Assembly (NCBI GenBank): GCA_947463975.1
Contig: CANHUW010000054.1
Span: forward strand, 1-9,550
Source of the DNA: Bacteroidota bacterium
GTDB lineage: Bacteria; Bacteroidota; Bacteroidia; Chitinophagales; Chitinophagaceae
Length of the DNA stretch: 9,550 bases
Direction of reading: 5' to 3'
Shown piece after piece: positions 1-6,398 of the stretch. The notes under the pieces were generated by a model. The model ran no database searches. It worked only from the letters and a program-made list of their open reading frames with translations, and was not told the DNA's origin. Made by a program: the position numbers and the translations under genes. How positions within the stretch are numbered: position 1 is the stretch's first letter; each line of letters starts with the position of its first letter.

Positions 1-248
1 GCGTGGTTAATTTTTACTTTACCCCAGCCCTTTATCCTGAAATGTCCACCTGCAAATTGAAGGGCAAAACGCTCTTCGTTTAAAAAATTTTCTGAAATCA
101 AATCGGATAGTATCTCCTCTACTTCATCCTTGGTCATTCCATACTCATACAACTTATCGCGCACTTCCTGTTGCGCCCTTTCTTGATAGGCACAATATCT
201 TCTAATGCTAAGCCTTGCCTGCTCTTTTCCTATGCGTTTTTTTTCCAT
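1..248 (-). CDS. recX: RecX-family regulatory protein, 5' part only (3' end outside window)
   Basis: Translating the minus strand from the ATG at 248 gives 82 residues with no stop before the window edge, so this is the N-terminal half of a protein. It begins MEKKRIGKEQARLSIRRYCA and continues with helical repeats rich in charged residues. The segment LISENFLNEERFA (about residues 50-62), followed by FRIKGWGKVKI (70-80), matches the RecX three-helix repeat pattern. In known systems RecX binds RecA filaments and modulates, usually inhibits, recombinase activity in the cytoplasm. The gene is often near recA, but here it diverges from dnaN across 123 bases. No Shine-Dalgarno is visible, and an A/T-rich leader precedes the ATG. 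Family assignment is fairly sure; the missing C-terminal half prevents a length check. Confidence 0.85.
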   Translation of the reverse strand, partial: MEKKRIGKEQARLSIRRYCAYQERAQQEVRDKLYEYGMTKDEVEEILSDLISENFLNEERFALQFAGGHFRIKGWGKVKINH

Positions 249-371
249 TAAAAATGTAGATAAGTCTTGCTAAAATAGCTTTTTAATCTTAACAAATTGC
301 ATTAGTTTCGTCATCATAATTAGGGCTTGATTTTGTACCCCAAACAGGCCAACCCAATAAAACCTGATCGC
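249..371. other. Divergent intergenic region between recX and dnaN
   Basis: These 123 AT-rich bases separate the two divergent start codons and must carry the signals for both genes unless transcription enters from elsewhere. I see no DnaA box matching TTATNCACA, no strong hairpin and no direct repeats. The only candidate promoter element is the weak -7-like box on the dnaN side, listed separately. Confidence 0.6.
328..335 (+). promoter_or_regulatory. Weak candidate -7 box upstream of dnaN
   Basis: TGATTTTG differs from the Bacteroidota -7 consensus TAnnTTTG at one position and lies 36 bases before the dnaN ATG, giving a leader of about 30 bases. It is followed by TACCC, as is the better match upstream of the NFU gene. 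No TTG lies at the expected -33 spacing, so this is a tentative inference. Confidence 0.3.
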
Positions 372-1487
372 ATGAAATTTATCGTTTCTTCCTCCTCTCT
401 TTTAAAACACTTGCAACAGATTTCTGGTGTTATTAATTCTAATACAGTTTTACCAATTTTAGAAGATTTTTTATTCGAAATAGAAGATAAAAAATTAAAT
501 ATTATTGCTACAGACTTAGAAACAGTAATGCGTGTTCAAATGGAAGTAGAGAGCAAGGCTAATGGAAGAGTATGTATACCCGCTAAAATATTAATAGACT
601 CTTTAAAAAATATTGCAGACCAACCATTGACTTTTAATATTGATAAAAATTACGCAGTAGAAATTACCAGCGATAATGGAAAGTATAAAGTAATGGGAGA
701 GAATCCTGATAATTTTCCCAAAGAGCCTACAGCTGATGATACCACCGGCTTTAAGATGACGAGCACTGGTTTATTGACAGCCATTAACAAAACCTTGTTT
801 GCAGTTAGTGGAGACGATTTAAGACCAGCCATGACGGGCGTGTTTTTTGAATTATCAAAAGACGGCGTTCAGTTTGTAGCAACAGATGCACACCGTTTAG
901 TACGCTATAAAAGACTAGACGCAAAAGCAACACAAAATGCTTCTTTCATTGTTCCCAAAAAACCATTGAACTTATTGAAGAATGCATTACCAGACAATGA
1001 CGATAGTATCACTATTAGCTATAATAACAATCACCTATTTGTAGATCATGGATCTACTCAATTAATTTGTCGTTTAATTGATGCTAGATTCCCAGATTAC
1101 AAAGTGGTTATTCCTACCGACAATCCTTATAGATTAACGGTAAACAAACACGATTTTCAAAATGCATTACGTCGTGTAAATGTATTCAGTAATAAGAGCA
1201 CCAATCAGGTGGCTTTAAATATAACGGGCAACGAATTACAAATGGCTGCTCAAGATATTGATTTCAGTTTTGAAGGCAATGAGCGTATGAGTTGTGAATA
1301 CCAAGGAGAAGATATTCAAATTGCATTTAATGCAAAATTCTTAATTGAAATGTTAAGTGCTGCAGATACAGATGAAGTGTTTATTGAATTATCTACACCA
1401 AGCAAAGCGGGCTTAATTAAGCCTTCTGAGCAAGCTCCTGGAGAAGACTTGTTAATGTTGGTAATGCCATTGATGTTAAATAGTTAA
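372..1487 (+). CDS. dnaN: DNA polymerase III beta subunit (sliding clamp)
   Basis: This 371-residue protein is the ring-shaped clamp that tethers DNA polymerase III and other enzymes to DNA. The length fits the family (about 365-380 residues) and three clamp domains of about 120 residues each. Recognisable segments include MKFIVSSSSLLKHLQQISG at the N-terminus, NTVLPILEDFLFEIED and IIATDLE in domain 1, TDAHRLVRYKR in domain 2, LICRLIDARFPDYKVVIP near the domain 2-3 border, and the C-terminal LMLVMPLMLNS, which corresponds to the conserved end lining the partner-binding pocket. An in-frame TTG at 327 would add 15 residues, but those (MILYPKQANP...) are not clamp-like, and MKFIVSS is the normal beginning. 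The gene stands alone, followed by a strong terminator, and is not next to dnaA or recF within the window. Confidence 0.97.
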   Translation: MKFIVSSSSLLKHLQQISGVINSNTVLPILEDFLFEIEDKKLNIIATDLETVMRVQMEVESKANGRVCIPAKILIDSLKNIADQPLTFNIDKNYAVEITSDNGKYKVMGENPDNFPKEPTADDTTGFKMTSTGLLTAINKTLFAVSGDDLRPAMTGVFFELSKDGVQFVATDAHRLVRYKRLDAKATQNASFIVPKKPLNLLKNALPDNDDSITISYNNNHLFVDHGSTQLICRLIDARFPDYKVVIPTDNPYRLTVNKHDFQNALRRVNVFSNKSTNQVALNITGNELQMAAQDIDFSFEGNERMSCEYQGEDIQIAFNAKFLIEMLSAADTDEVFIELSTPSKAGLIKPSEQAPGEDLLMLVMPLMLNS

Positions 1488-1513
1488 TCAAGCATTAAAT
1501 AAATCATATTATG

Positions 1514-1549
1514 CCCCGATGTTAGATACAACATCGGGGTTTTTTATTT
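1514..1549 (+). terminator. Intrinsic terminator of dnaN
   Basis: A perfect 10-bp stem, CCCCGATGTT (1514-1523) with AACATCGGGG (1530-1539), encloses a 6-base loop and is followed by TTTTTTATTT. It starts 27 bases after the dnaN stop. It separates dnaN from the following operon, since the next ATG is at 1575. Confidence 0.93.
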
Positions 1550-1574
1550 AGATTTACAATATAAACACACTGAT

Positions 1575-2396
1575 ATGTTTGAAACCATCAAAACCTATTT
1601 TGAAACTATTCCAAGTGCTCATCGAGCATTGCTTTTAGCAGGAGGAATTACTTTTTTTTGGTTAATTGAAATAGCGGCGCCTCTTTTTAATTTTAAATAC
1701 AATAAAATTAAGCACGCTGGAATAAATTTATTTTTCACCTTTACAACTATTGTAATCAATTTTGCTTTTGCATTGATTATGGTTAAGGCAAGTGATTGGA
1801 CGGTTGCAAATCAGTTTGGATTATTACACATAGTGTCACTATCACCTATTCTTGAAGCCATTGCTGGATTATTATTATTGGACTTAATTGGCGCATATCT
1901 AGTGCACCTCATAGAACATAAAGTAAAATTTTTGTGGAAGTTTCATATGGTCCACCATGCAGATACACATGTAGACACAACAACCGGCAATAGACATCAT
2001 CCTGGCGAATCTGTGGTAAGGGCCGTGTTTGCAATTATTGCAGTATTGGTTTTAGGAACGCCTATGTGGATGGTCATGTTGTATCAAAGTTTAAGTGTGG
2101 TGTTGACACAGTTCAATCACGCAAATATCAATATACCAAAATGGTTTGATCAAAGCTTTGGCTATATTATTGTATCCCCTAATATGCATCGTATACATCA
2201 TCATATCACTAGACCTCAAACAGATAGTAATTACGGAAATATATTTTCTTTTTGGGATCGTTTATTTGGCACGTATAATTATACGCCAATGAATGAAATA
2301 GTTTATGGTTTAGATGTACTAGATAATTCCAAAGATCAATCATTAGCTTATCAGTTAAAAGCACCTTTTGATAAGACCATAAAATCAGATTATTAA
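1575..2396 (+). CDS. Sterol desaturase / fatty acid hydroxylase superfamily membrane protein
   Basis: This 273-residue integral membrane protein carries the histidine clusters of the membrane di-iron hydroxylase superfamily: HLIEH (111-115), HMVHH (124-128), RHHP (140-143), NHAN (181-184) and MHRIHHH (204-210). Hydrophobic spans lie at about 17-40, 48-71, 85-113 and 147-171, so the His boxes should face the cytoplasm next to the membrane. Members use O2 and two irons to hydroxylate or desaturate lipids such as sterols, carotenoids, fatty acids or alkylglycerols. The substrate cannot be told from sequence. It is the first gene of the probable operon, and its TAA stop shares one base with the kdsB ATG, suggesting translational coupling and perhaps a role in envelope lipid modification (inference). 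All iron-ligand candidates appear intact and the length is typical for bacterial members. Confidence 0.9.
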   Translation: MFETIKTYFETIPSAHRALLLAGGITFFWLIEIAAPLFNFKYNKIKHAGINLFFTFTTIVINFAFALIMVKASDWTVANQFGLLHIVSLSPILEAIAGLLLLDLIGAYLVHLIEHKVKFLWKFHMVHHADTHVDTTTGNRHHPGESVVRAVFAIIAVLVLGTPMWMVMLYQSLSVVLTQFNHANINIPKWFDQSFGYIIVSPNMHRIHHHITRPQTDSNYGNIFSFWDRLFGTYNYTPMNEIVYGLDVLDNSKDQSLAYQLKAPFDKTIKSDY

Positions 2397-3121
2397 TGAG
2401 CACTATTGGGGCTTTTATACCTGCACGCTATGCTGCTACAAGGTTTCCTGCAAAATTAATGCAACAGCTGGGAGACAAGACCGTGATAAGACATACTTAC
2501 GATAATGCAAAAGCAACGGGTCTTTTTGACGAAGTGTATGTGGTAACCGATAGCGATATAATTTACCAAGAGATTATTAGCAATGGTGGGAAAGCCATTA
2601 TGAGTATAAAAACACATGAGAGCGGATCTGATCGTATAGCAGAGGCTATTGAGCATTTGGATATAGATATAGTAGTGAACATTCAAGGAGATGAGCCTTT
2701 TGTAAAAAGAGCACCCTTGGAAAAAGTATTGGATTGTTTTAAAGATCCAAGTGTACAAGTGGCTTCACTCATGCAGGTTTTGGAAAACCCCGCATCTATT
2801 GCAGATCCGAATTATGTGAAAGTAGCAGTAGATAAAAAAATGAACGCATTGTTTTTTTCAAGAAGTGTCATCCCTTATTTAAGAGATGCTAGTGTTGCAC
2901 CCATATATTATGAACATGTGGGTGTATATGCATTTAAAAAACAAGCATTGATCAATTTTACGAACTGGCCTATGTCTCCTTTGGAGGCTGCAGAAAAAAT
3001 AGAATGCTTAAGATATTTAGAAAATGGTGTTGGCATTAGAATGGCCATCACAGATTATATGGGTGTTGAAATTGATACACCAGAAGATTTAATTAAAGCG
3101 GCACAATTATTAAATAAGTAA
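2396..3121 (+). CDS. kdsB: 3-deoxy-manno-octulosonate cytidylyltransferase (CMP-Kdo synthetase)
   Basis: This 241-residue cytoplasmic enzyme activates Kdo with CTP to CMP-Kdo and pyrophosphate, the sugar donor for the lipid A inner core. Family motifs are in order: IPARYAATRFPAK at 8-20 (nucleotide-binding loop), HESGSDR at 74-80, NIQGDEP at 95-101 (metal and substrate binding), SPLEAAEKIECLRYLENG in the C-terminal third, and EIDTPEDL at 225-232. Length matches the family (about 245-250). The ATG overlaps the preceding stop (TAATG), which fixes the start and suggests coupling. Because kdnB lies two genes downstream, this enzyme may instead prefer 8-amino-Kdo, as the Shewanella KdsB homologue does. 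Sequence inspection alone cannot separate the two specificities. Confidence 0.95.
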   Translation: MSTIGAFIPARYAATRFPAKLMQQLGDKTVIRHTYDNAKATGLFDEVYVVTDSDIIYQEIISNGGKAIMSIKTHESGSDRIAEAIEHLDIDIVVNIQGDEPFVKRAPLEKVLDCFKDPSVQVASLMQVLENPASIADPNYVKVAVDKKMNALFFSRSVIPYLRDASVAPIYYEHVGVYAFKKQALINFTNWPMSPLEAAEKIECLRYLENGVGIRMAITDYMGVEIDTPEDLIKAAQLLNK

Positions 3122-3160
3122 TATAGATTTACTTTTCAAACCTACCTAAAACCCATCAAG

Positions 3161-4507
3161 ATGAATCAAGGAAAATTATTTCAATCTACCGTAGTAGCAG
3201 CTTTGGCTGGATTTATTTTTGGCTTTGATATGGTTGTCATATCAGGTGCAGATAAGCCCATTCAAGATCTATGGCATACCACTCCATTGTTTCATGGATT
3301 CTTTATTATGTCTATGGCATTGTGGGGAACAGTAATAGGTTCTGTATTTGCAGGTGCTCCCACAGAAAAGTTTGGTCGCAAGAAAGTATTAATTTGGTTG
3401 GGCATCATGTTTGTGGCTTCTGCAATAGGTTCTGCATTGGCACAAGATCCATACACTTTCTCTTTCTTTAGACTAATTGGTGGAATTGCGATTGGCGTGT
3501 CATCTGTTGCAGCACCTACTTATATTTCAGAAATCTCCAATAAAAATAACAGAGGTAAGTTAGTGGGCATGTATCAGTTTAATATTGTGTTTGGTATTTT
3601 AGTAGCCTATTTATCAAATTATTTTTTAGCAGGATTTGGTGGAGAAAATGATTGGCGTTTTATGTTGGCCGTATTATTGATACCAGCAGCTATTTATACC
3701 ATCATGACATTAGGTTTACCAGAAAGTCCAAGATGGTTATTGTCTGTTGCCAATGATGAAACGGGTGCAAGAAAGACATTGGAAACAATCGGAGTAGATA
3801 ATATAGAAGAAACTATTCAAGAGATCAATAAGGCAAATCAAGAAGAAAAGATTGCGGGTACAATGAGTTTATTTTCTAAGAATCATACTAAAATAATTTC
3901 ATTAGCATTTTTGATTGCATTTTTTAATCAGGCATCTGGCATTAATTTTTTATTGTACTATGCTCCAAGAATTTTGGAAGAAGCGGGTTTTGCAAAAGAC
4001 AATTCATTGTTAAGTTCCATTTCTCTAGGAATGATGAATTTGGTTTTCACATTCGTAGGTCTTTGGTTAATTGATCGTATCGGAAGAAAGACTTTATTAA
4101 TTATTGGATCTTTTGGATATATCATAAGTTTATCCATGGTGGCTTATGGATTTGTGGCGCATAGTGCACCGGCTTTCATGTTAAGTTTTTTATTATTATT
4201 CATAGCAGCACATGCTATTGGACAGGGGGCGGTTATTTGGGTATTTATTTCAGAAATATTTCCAACGCCTATACGCGCTAAGGGACAGGCTTTCGGAGCG
4301 AGTATACATTGGATTTTTGCTGCATTGATTACTTTAATCACTCCTGTATTCTTAGATAGCGAGTATGGAATCTTCAAAGAAAACCCATGGCCGATCTTTG
4401 TTTTCTTTGCAGTGATGATGACGGTACAATTAATTTGGATATTGGTAAAAGTGCCAGAAACAAAAGGCGTATCTTTGGAAGAATTACAAAAAAAATTAGC
4501 ACAATAA
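3161..4507 (+). CDS. Sugar porter family MFS transporter
   Basis: This 448-residue inner-membrane permease has about 12 hydrophobic helices and the signatures of the MFS sugar porter family: GFDMVVISGA in TM1 (21-30), EKFGRKKVL between TM2 and TM3 (69-77), RLIGGIAIGVSSVAAPTYIS (104-123), PESPRWLL (187-194), NQASGINFLLYYAP (256-269), DRIGRKTLL (305-313), EIFPTPIRAKG (365-375) and PETKG (432-436). The family moves monosaccharides such as xylose, glucose or arabinose, usually by proton symport; D23 matches the proton-coupling aspartate position of XylE. The first residue of the usual QQ pair in TM7 is N256. It begins 39 bases after kdsB and ends 10 bases before kdnB, so it is probably co-transcribed with them. 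Its substrate is unknown, and a sugar permease inside an LPS-sugar gene set is unexpected. Confidence 0.93.
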   Translation: MNQGKLFQSTVVAALAGFIFGFDMVVISGADKPIQDLWHTTPLFHGFFIMSMALWGTVIGSVFAGAPTEKFGRKKVLIWLGIMFVASAIGSALAQDPYTFSFFRLIGGIAIGVSSVAAPTYISEISNKNNRGKLVGMYQFNIVFGILVAYLSNYFLAGFGGENDWRFMLAVLLIPAAIYTIMTLGLPESPRWLLSVANDETGARKTLETIGVDNIEETIQEINKANQEEKIAGTMSLFSKNHTKIISLAFLIAFFNQASGINFLLYYAPRILEEAGFAKDNSLLSSISLGMMNLVFTFVGLWLIDRIGRKTLLIIGSFGYIISLSMVAYGFVAHSAPAFMLSFLLLFIAAHAIGQGAVIWVFISEIFPTPIRAKGQAFGASIHWIFAALITLITPVFLDSEYGIFKENPWPIFVFFAVMMTVQLIWILVKVPETKGVSLEELQKKLAQ

Positions 4508-4517
4508 AATTAGGTGT

Positions 4518-5591
4518 ATGCAATTTCGCAATTTTAAAATGGTTGATTATGTGGTGTATGGTCGTGGAAGTTTCAATCAATTAGATGAGATCATCGCTCC
4601 AAGAAGAAAGGCTGATTTTCCAATGATCTTTTTTGTAGATCATTATTTTGAAGGAAAAGCTTTAGCCACTCGTGTTCCATTGAGAGGAAAAGATAAAATT
4701 GTATTTGTAGATGTAACGCACGAGCCTAAAACAAAACAAGTAGATGCTTTGGCTGCCGATTTAAAAGCGGAGTTTGGCCAAGTGAGTGGCATTATTGGTA
4801 TAGGAGGTGGTTCAACAATGGATTTGGCAAAAGCGGTTGGATTAATGATGACCAATCCTGGTTCTTCAGCAGATTATCAAGGATGGGATTTAGTAAAACA
4901 AGCAGGTGTATATAAAGTAGGTATTCCAACACTAAGTGGAACGGGTGCAGAAGTAAGTAGAACAACCGTGTTAACCGGCCCAACTAGAAAATTAGGTATG
5001 AACTCAGATTTCACGCCTTTTGATCAAATTGTATTAGATCCTGAATTAACAAAAGACGCTCCTGCGAATCAACGTTTTTATACAGGTATGGATTGTTATA
5101 TACATTGTATAGAAAGTTTAGAGGGTACTTTTTTAAATGAGTTCAGTAAGAGCTATGGTGAAAAAGCCTTGGATCTTTGTCGTAAAGTGTTTGTTGAAAA
5201 AAATGAATGGTCTGATGAAAGCGATGATCAATTGATGATGGCCTCTTATGCTGGCGGTATGAGTATTGCGTATAGTCAAGTGGGTGTAGCGCATGCGGTG
5301 AGTTATGGTTTAAGTTATTTGTTGGGCACCAAGCATGGTATAGGTAATTGTATTGTGATGAATCATTTGGAAGAATACTATCCAGCAGGAGTGAAAGAGT
5401 TTAAATACATGGTAGAGAAAAATAATATTGATATTCCAACTGGCATTTGTGCAGGGTTAACCGAAGAACAATTTGATGCAATGATCAATGTATCATTAGG
5501 TATGAAACCACTTTGGGAAAATGCACTGGGGAAGGATTGGGAGAAAATAATGACGCGTGAAAAATTACGCGCATTGTATGGAAAGTTATAG
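4518..5591 (+). CDS. kdnB: Iron-type alcohol dehydrogenase, probable Kdo 8-oxidase (KdnB)
   Basis: This 357-residue cytoplasmic protein belongs to the iron-containing alcohol dehydrogenase superfamily. The dinucleotide-binding GGGSTMD is at 96-102, PTLSGTGAE at 137-145, and the metal ligands are D192 and H196 (MDCYIHCIES), H259 (VAHAVSYG) and H273 (KHGIGN). Its N-terminus (MQFRNFKMVDYVVYGRGSFNQ), the YQGWDL segment at 120-125 and FYTGMDCYIHCIESLEGTFL closely resemble Shewanella KdnB as I recall it. That enzyme oxidises the C8 hydroxyl of Kdo to an aldehyde, which KdnA then transaminates to Kdo8N. Location in one operon with kdsB supports this role. KdnA is not visible in the window. The ATG at 4518 lies 10 bases after the permease stop, and the aligned N-terminus supports this start. 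Superfamily certain; the precise substrate is inferred from similarity and context. Confidence 0.85.
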   Translation: MQFRNFKMVDYVVYGRGSFNQLDEIIAPRRKADFPMIFFVDHYFEGKALATRVPLRGKDKIVFVDVTHEPKTKQVDALAADLKAEFGQVSGIIGIGGGSTMDLAKAVGLMMTNPGSSADYQGWDLVKQAGVYKVGIPTLSGTGAEVSRTTVLTGPTRKLGMNSDFTPFDQIVLDPELTKDAPANQRFYTGMDCYIHCIESLEGTFLNEFSKSYGEKALDLCRKVFVEKNEWSDESDDQLMMASYAGGMSIAYSQVGVAHAVSYGLSYLLGTKHGIGNCIVMNHLEEYYPAGVKEFKYMVEKNNIDIPTGICAGLTEEQFDAMINVSLGMKPLWENALGKDWEKIMTREKLRALYGKL

Positions 5592-5629
5592 CAGACCAAG
5601 CGAATAAATTTTGACAATAAAAGCAAAAG

Positions 5630-5658
5630 AAAAGGCCTCGCAACTGCGAGGCCTTTTT
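5630..5658. terminator. Bidirectional terminator between kdnB and the NFU gene
   Basis: A 12-bp perfect stem, AAAAGGCCTCGC (5630-5641) with GCGAGGCCTTTT (5646-5657), has the tetraloop AACT. It is followed by T5658 on the plus strand and by TTTTC and further T-rich sequence on the minus strand. Lying between two convergent genes, it can terminate kdnB from the left and the NFU gene from the right. Confidence 0.93.
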
Positions 5659-5681
5659 GTATCTCTAACCCAAACTAATAA

Positions 5682-6281
5682 CTATTCTGCAACAGCCACT
5701 ACTTCTTTCACTTCTGGAATCATTCGCTTCATCATGCCTTCGATGCCCGCTTTTAAAGTTACCATACTTGATGGGCAACCGCTACAAGAACCTTGTAACA
5801 TTAAATTCACCACACCTTCGTTATAACTTTTAAATTGAATGGCACCACCGTCCATTTCTACAGCAGGCTTCACATAATTTTCTAACAATTCTTTCACACG
5901 CTTTACGATATCATCATCATCTGCATGTACTGTGTTGGTTGCCTCTTGTTTGAATTTAGCTACTTCTTCTTCATTCACTACAACACCACCAGCTTCTAAG
6001 AACTCTTTCAAAAAAGTTTTGATAGTAGGAATAACATCCTGCCAATCTTCTGTATCAGCACTCTTAGTTAAAGTGATAAAATTGCTAGCAATAAATACAC
6101 TTTTAATAAAAGGGAAACTAAATAATTCTTTCGCTAATGGAGAAGCAATCGCATGTGCTTCTTCTGATATATCAATACTTTTTCCAGGATACAATAATTT
6201 GTTCGCAACAAATTTCATTGTTTCTGGGTTAGGGGTCATTTCTGTATAAATGCTCACAATAGTATTTCCTGTAGTAATCAT
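5682..6281 (-). CDS. NifU-like (NFU) iron-sulfur cluster carrier protein
   Basis: This 199-residue protein has an N-terminal Nfu_N domain (about 9-95, including YTEMTPNPETMKFVANKLL) and a C-terminal NifU-like domain (about 125-195). The latter carries MDGG (143-146) and the cluster-binding C166-x-x-C169 within GSCSGCPSS. Such proteins hold a 4Fe-4S cluster between two subunits and deliver it to target enzymes in the cytoplasm. The architecture resembles eukaryotic NFU1 rather than E. coli NfuA, whose N-terminal domain is A-type-like, so I give no gene symbol. The D/E-rich linker at 113-124 joins the domains. The ATG at 6281 gives a short leader before the first conserved strand; an internal Met at residue 15 is possible but would cut into the Nfu_N domain. 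A good -7-like box lies 28 bases upstream. Confidence 0.93.
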   Translation of the reverse strand: MITTGNTIVSIYTEMTPNPETMKFVANKLLYPGKSIDISEEAHAIASPLAKELFSFPFIKSVFIASNFITLTKSADTEDWQDVIPTIKTFLKEFLEAGGVVVNEEEVAKFKQEATNTVHADDDDIVKRVKELLENYVKPAVEMDGGAIQFKSYNEGVVNLMLQGSCSGCPSSMVTLKAGIEGMMKRMIPEVKEVVAVAE

Positions 6282-6309
6282 AATAAAACGTTTAATCTGT
6301 GTTCGGGTA

Positions 6310-6317
6310 CAAAAATA
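6310..6317 (-). promoter_or_regulatory. Candidate -7 promoter box of the NFU gene
   Basis: On the minus strand TATTTTTG matches the Bacteroidota -7 consensus TAnnTTTG exactly. It is 28 bases before the ATG at 6281, so transcription would start about 20-25 bases before the gene. No good TTG is seen at the -33 position, which keeps confidence moderate. Confidence 0.5.
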
Positions 6318-6398
6318 ATCAAATTGAATGGGACAGGACCCTTTTCTTTGGGTTGATAGGTGCTTAATTTTCCGATATCGAAAGGCTGATGCTGTTGC

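Noticed and set aside
327..371. TTG-initiated 15-residue N-terminal extension of dnaN
   Set aside because: The extension has no clamp-like residues, and MKFIVSS at 372 is the usual clamp beginning.
249..371. Possible replication origin next to dnaN
   Set aside because: No DnaA boxes (TTATNCACA) or repeat clusters are seen, and dnaA is not adjacent.
2456..2758. 100-codon open frame on the minus strand opposite kdsB
   Set aside because: It is antisense to conserved kdsB motifs; the protein is low-complexity and Tyr/Ile/Cys-rich, with no family resemblance.
3124..3132. TAGATTTAC before the permease gene, also found at 1549-1557 before the hydroxylase gene, as a shared promoter
   Set aside because: Both are one mismatch from TAnnTTTG and neither has a -33 TTG; short A/T-rich matches like this are common by chance. 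The 1549 copy also overlaps the dnaN terminator T-tract.
5932..6249. 105-codon open frame on the plus strand opposite the NFU gene
   Set aside because: It lies wholly antisense to a clearly conserved gene, has no recognisable domain, and its composition is what the reverse of the NFU frame would give.
6373..6380. Palindrome CGATATCG downstream of the helicase gene as terminator or operator
   Set aside because: The perfect part is only 8 bases with no loop or following T-tract; expected by chance in AT-rich DNA.
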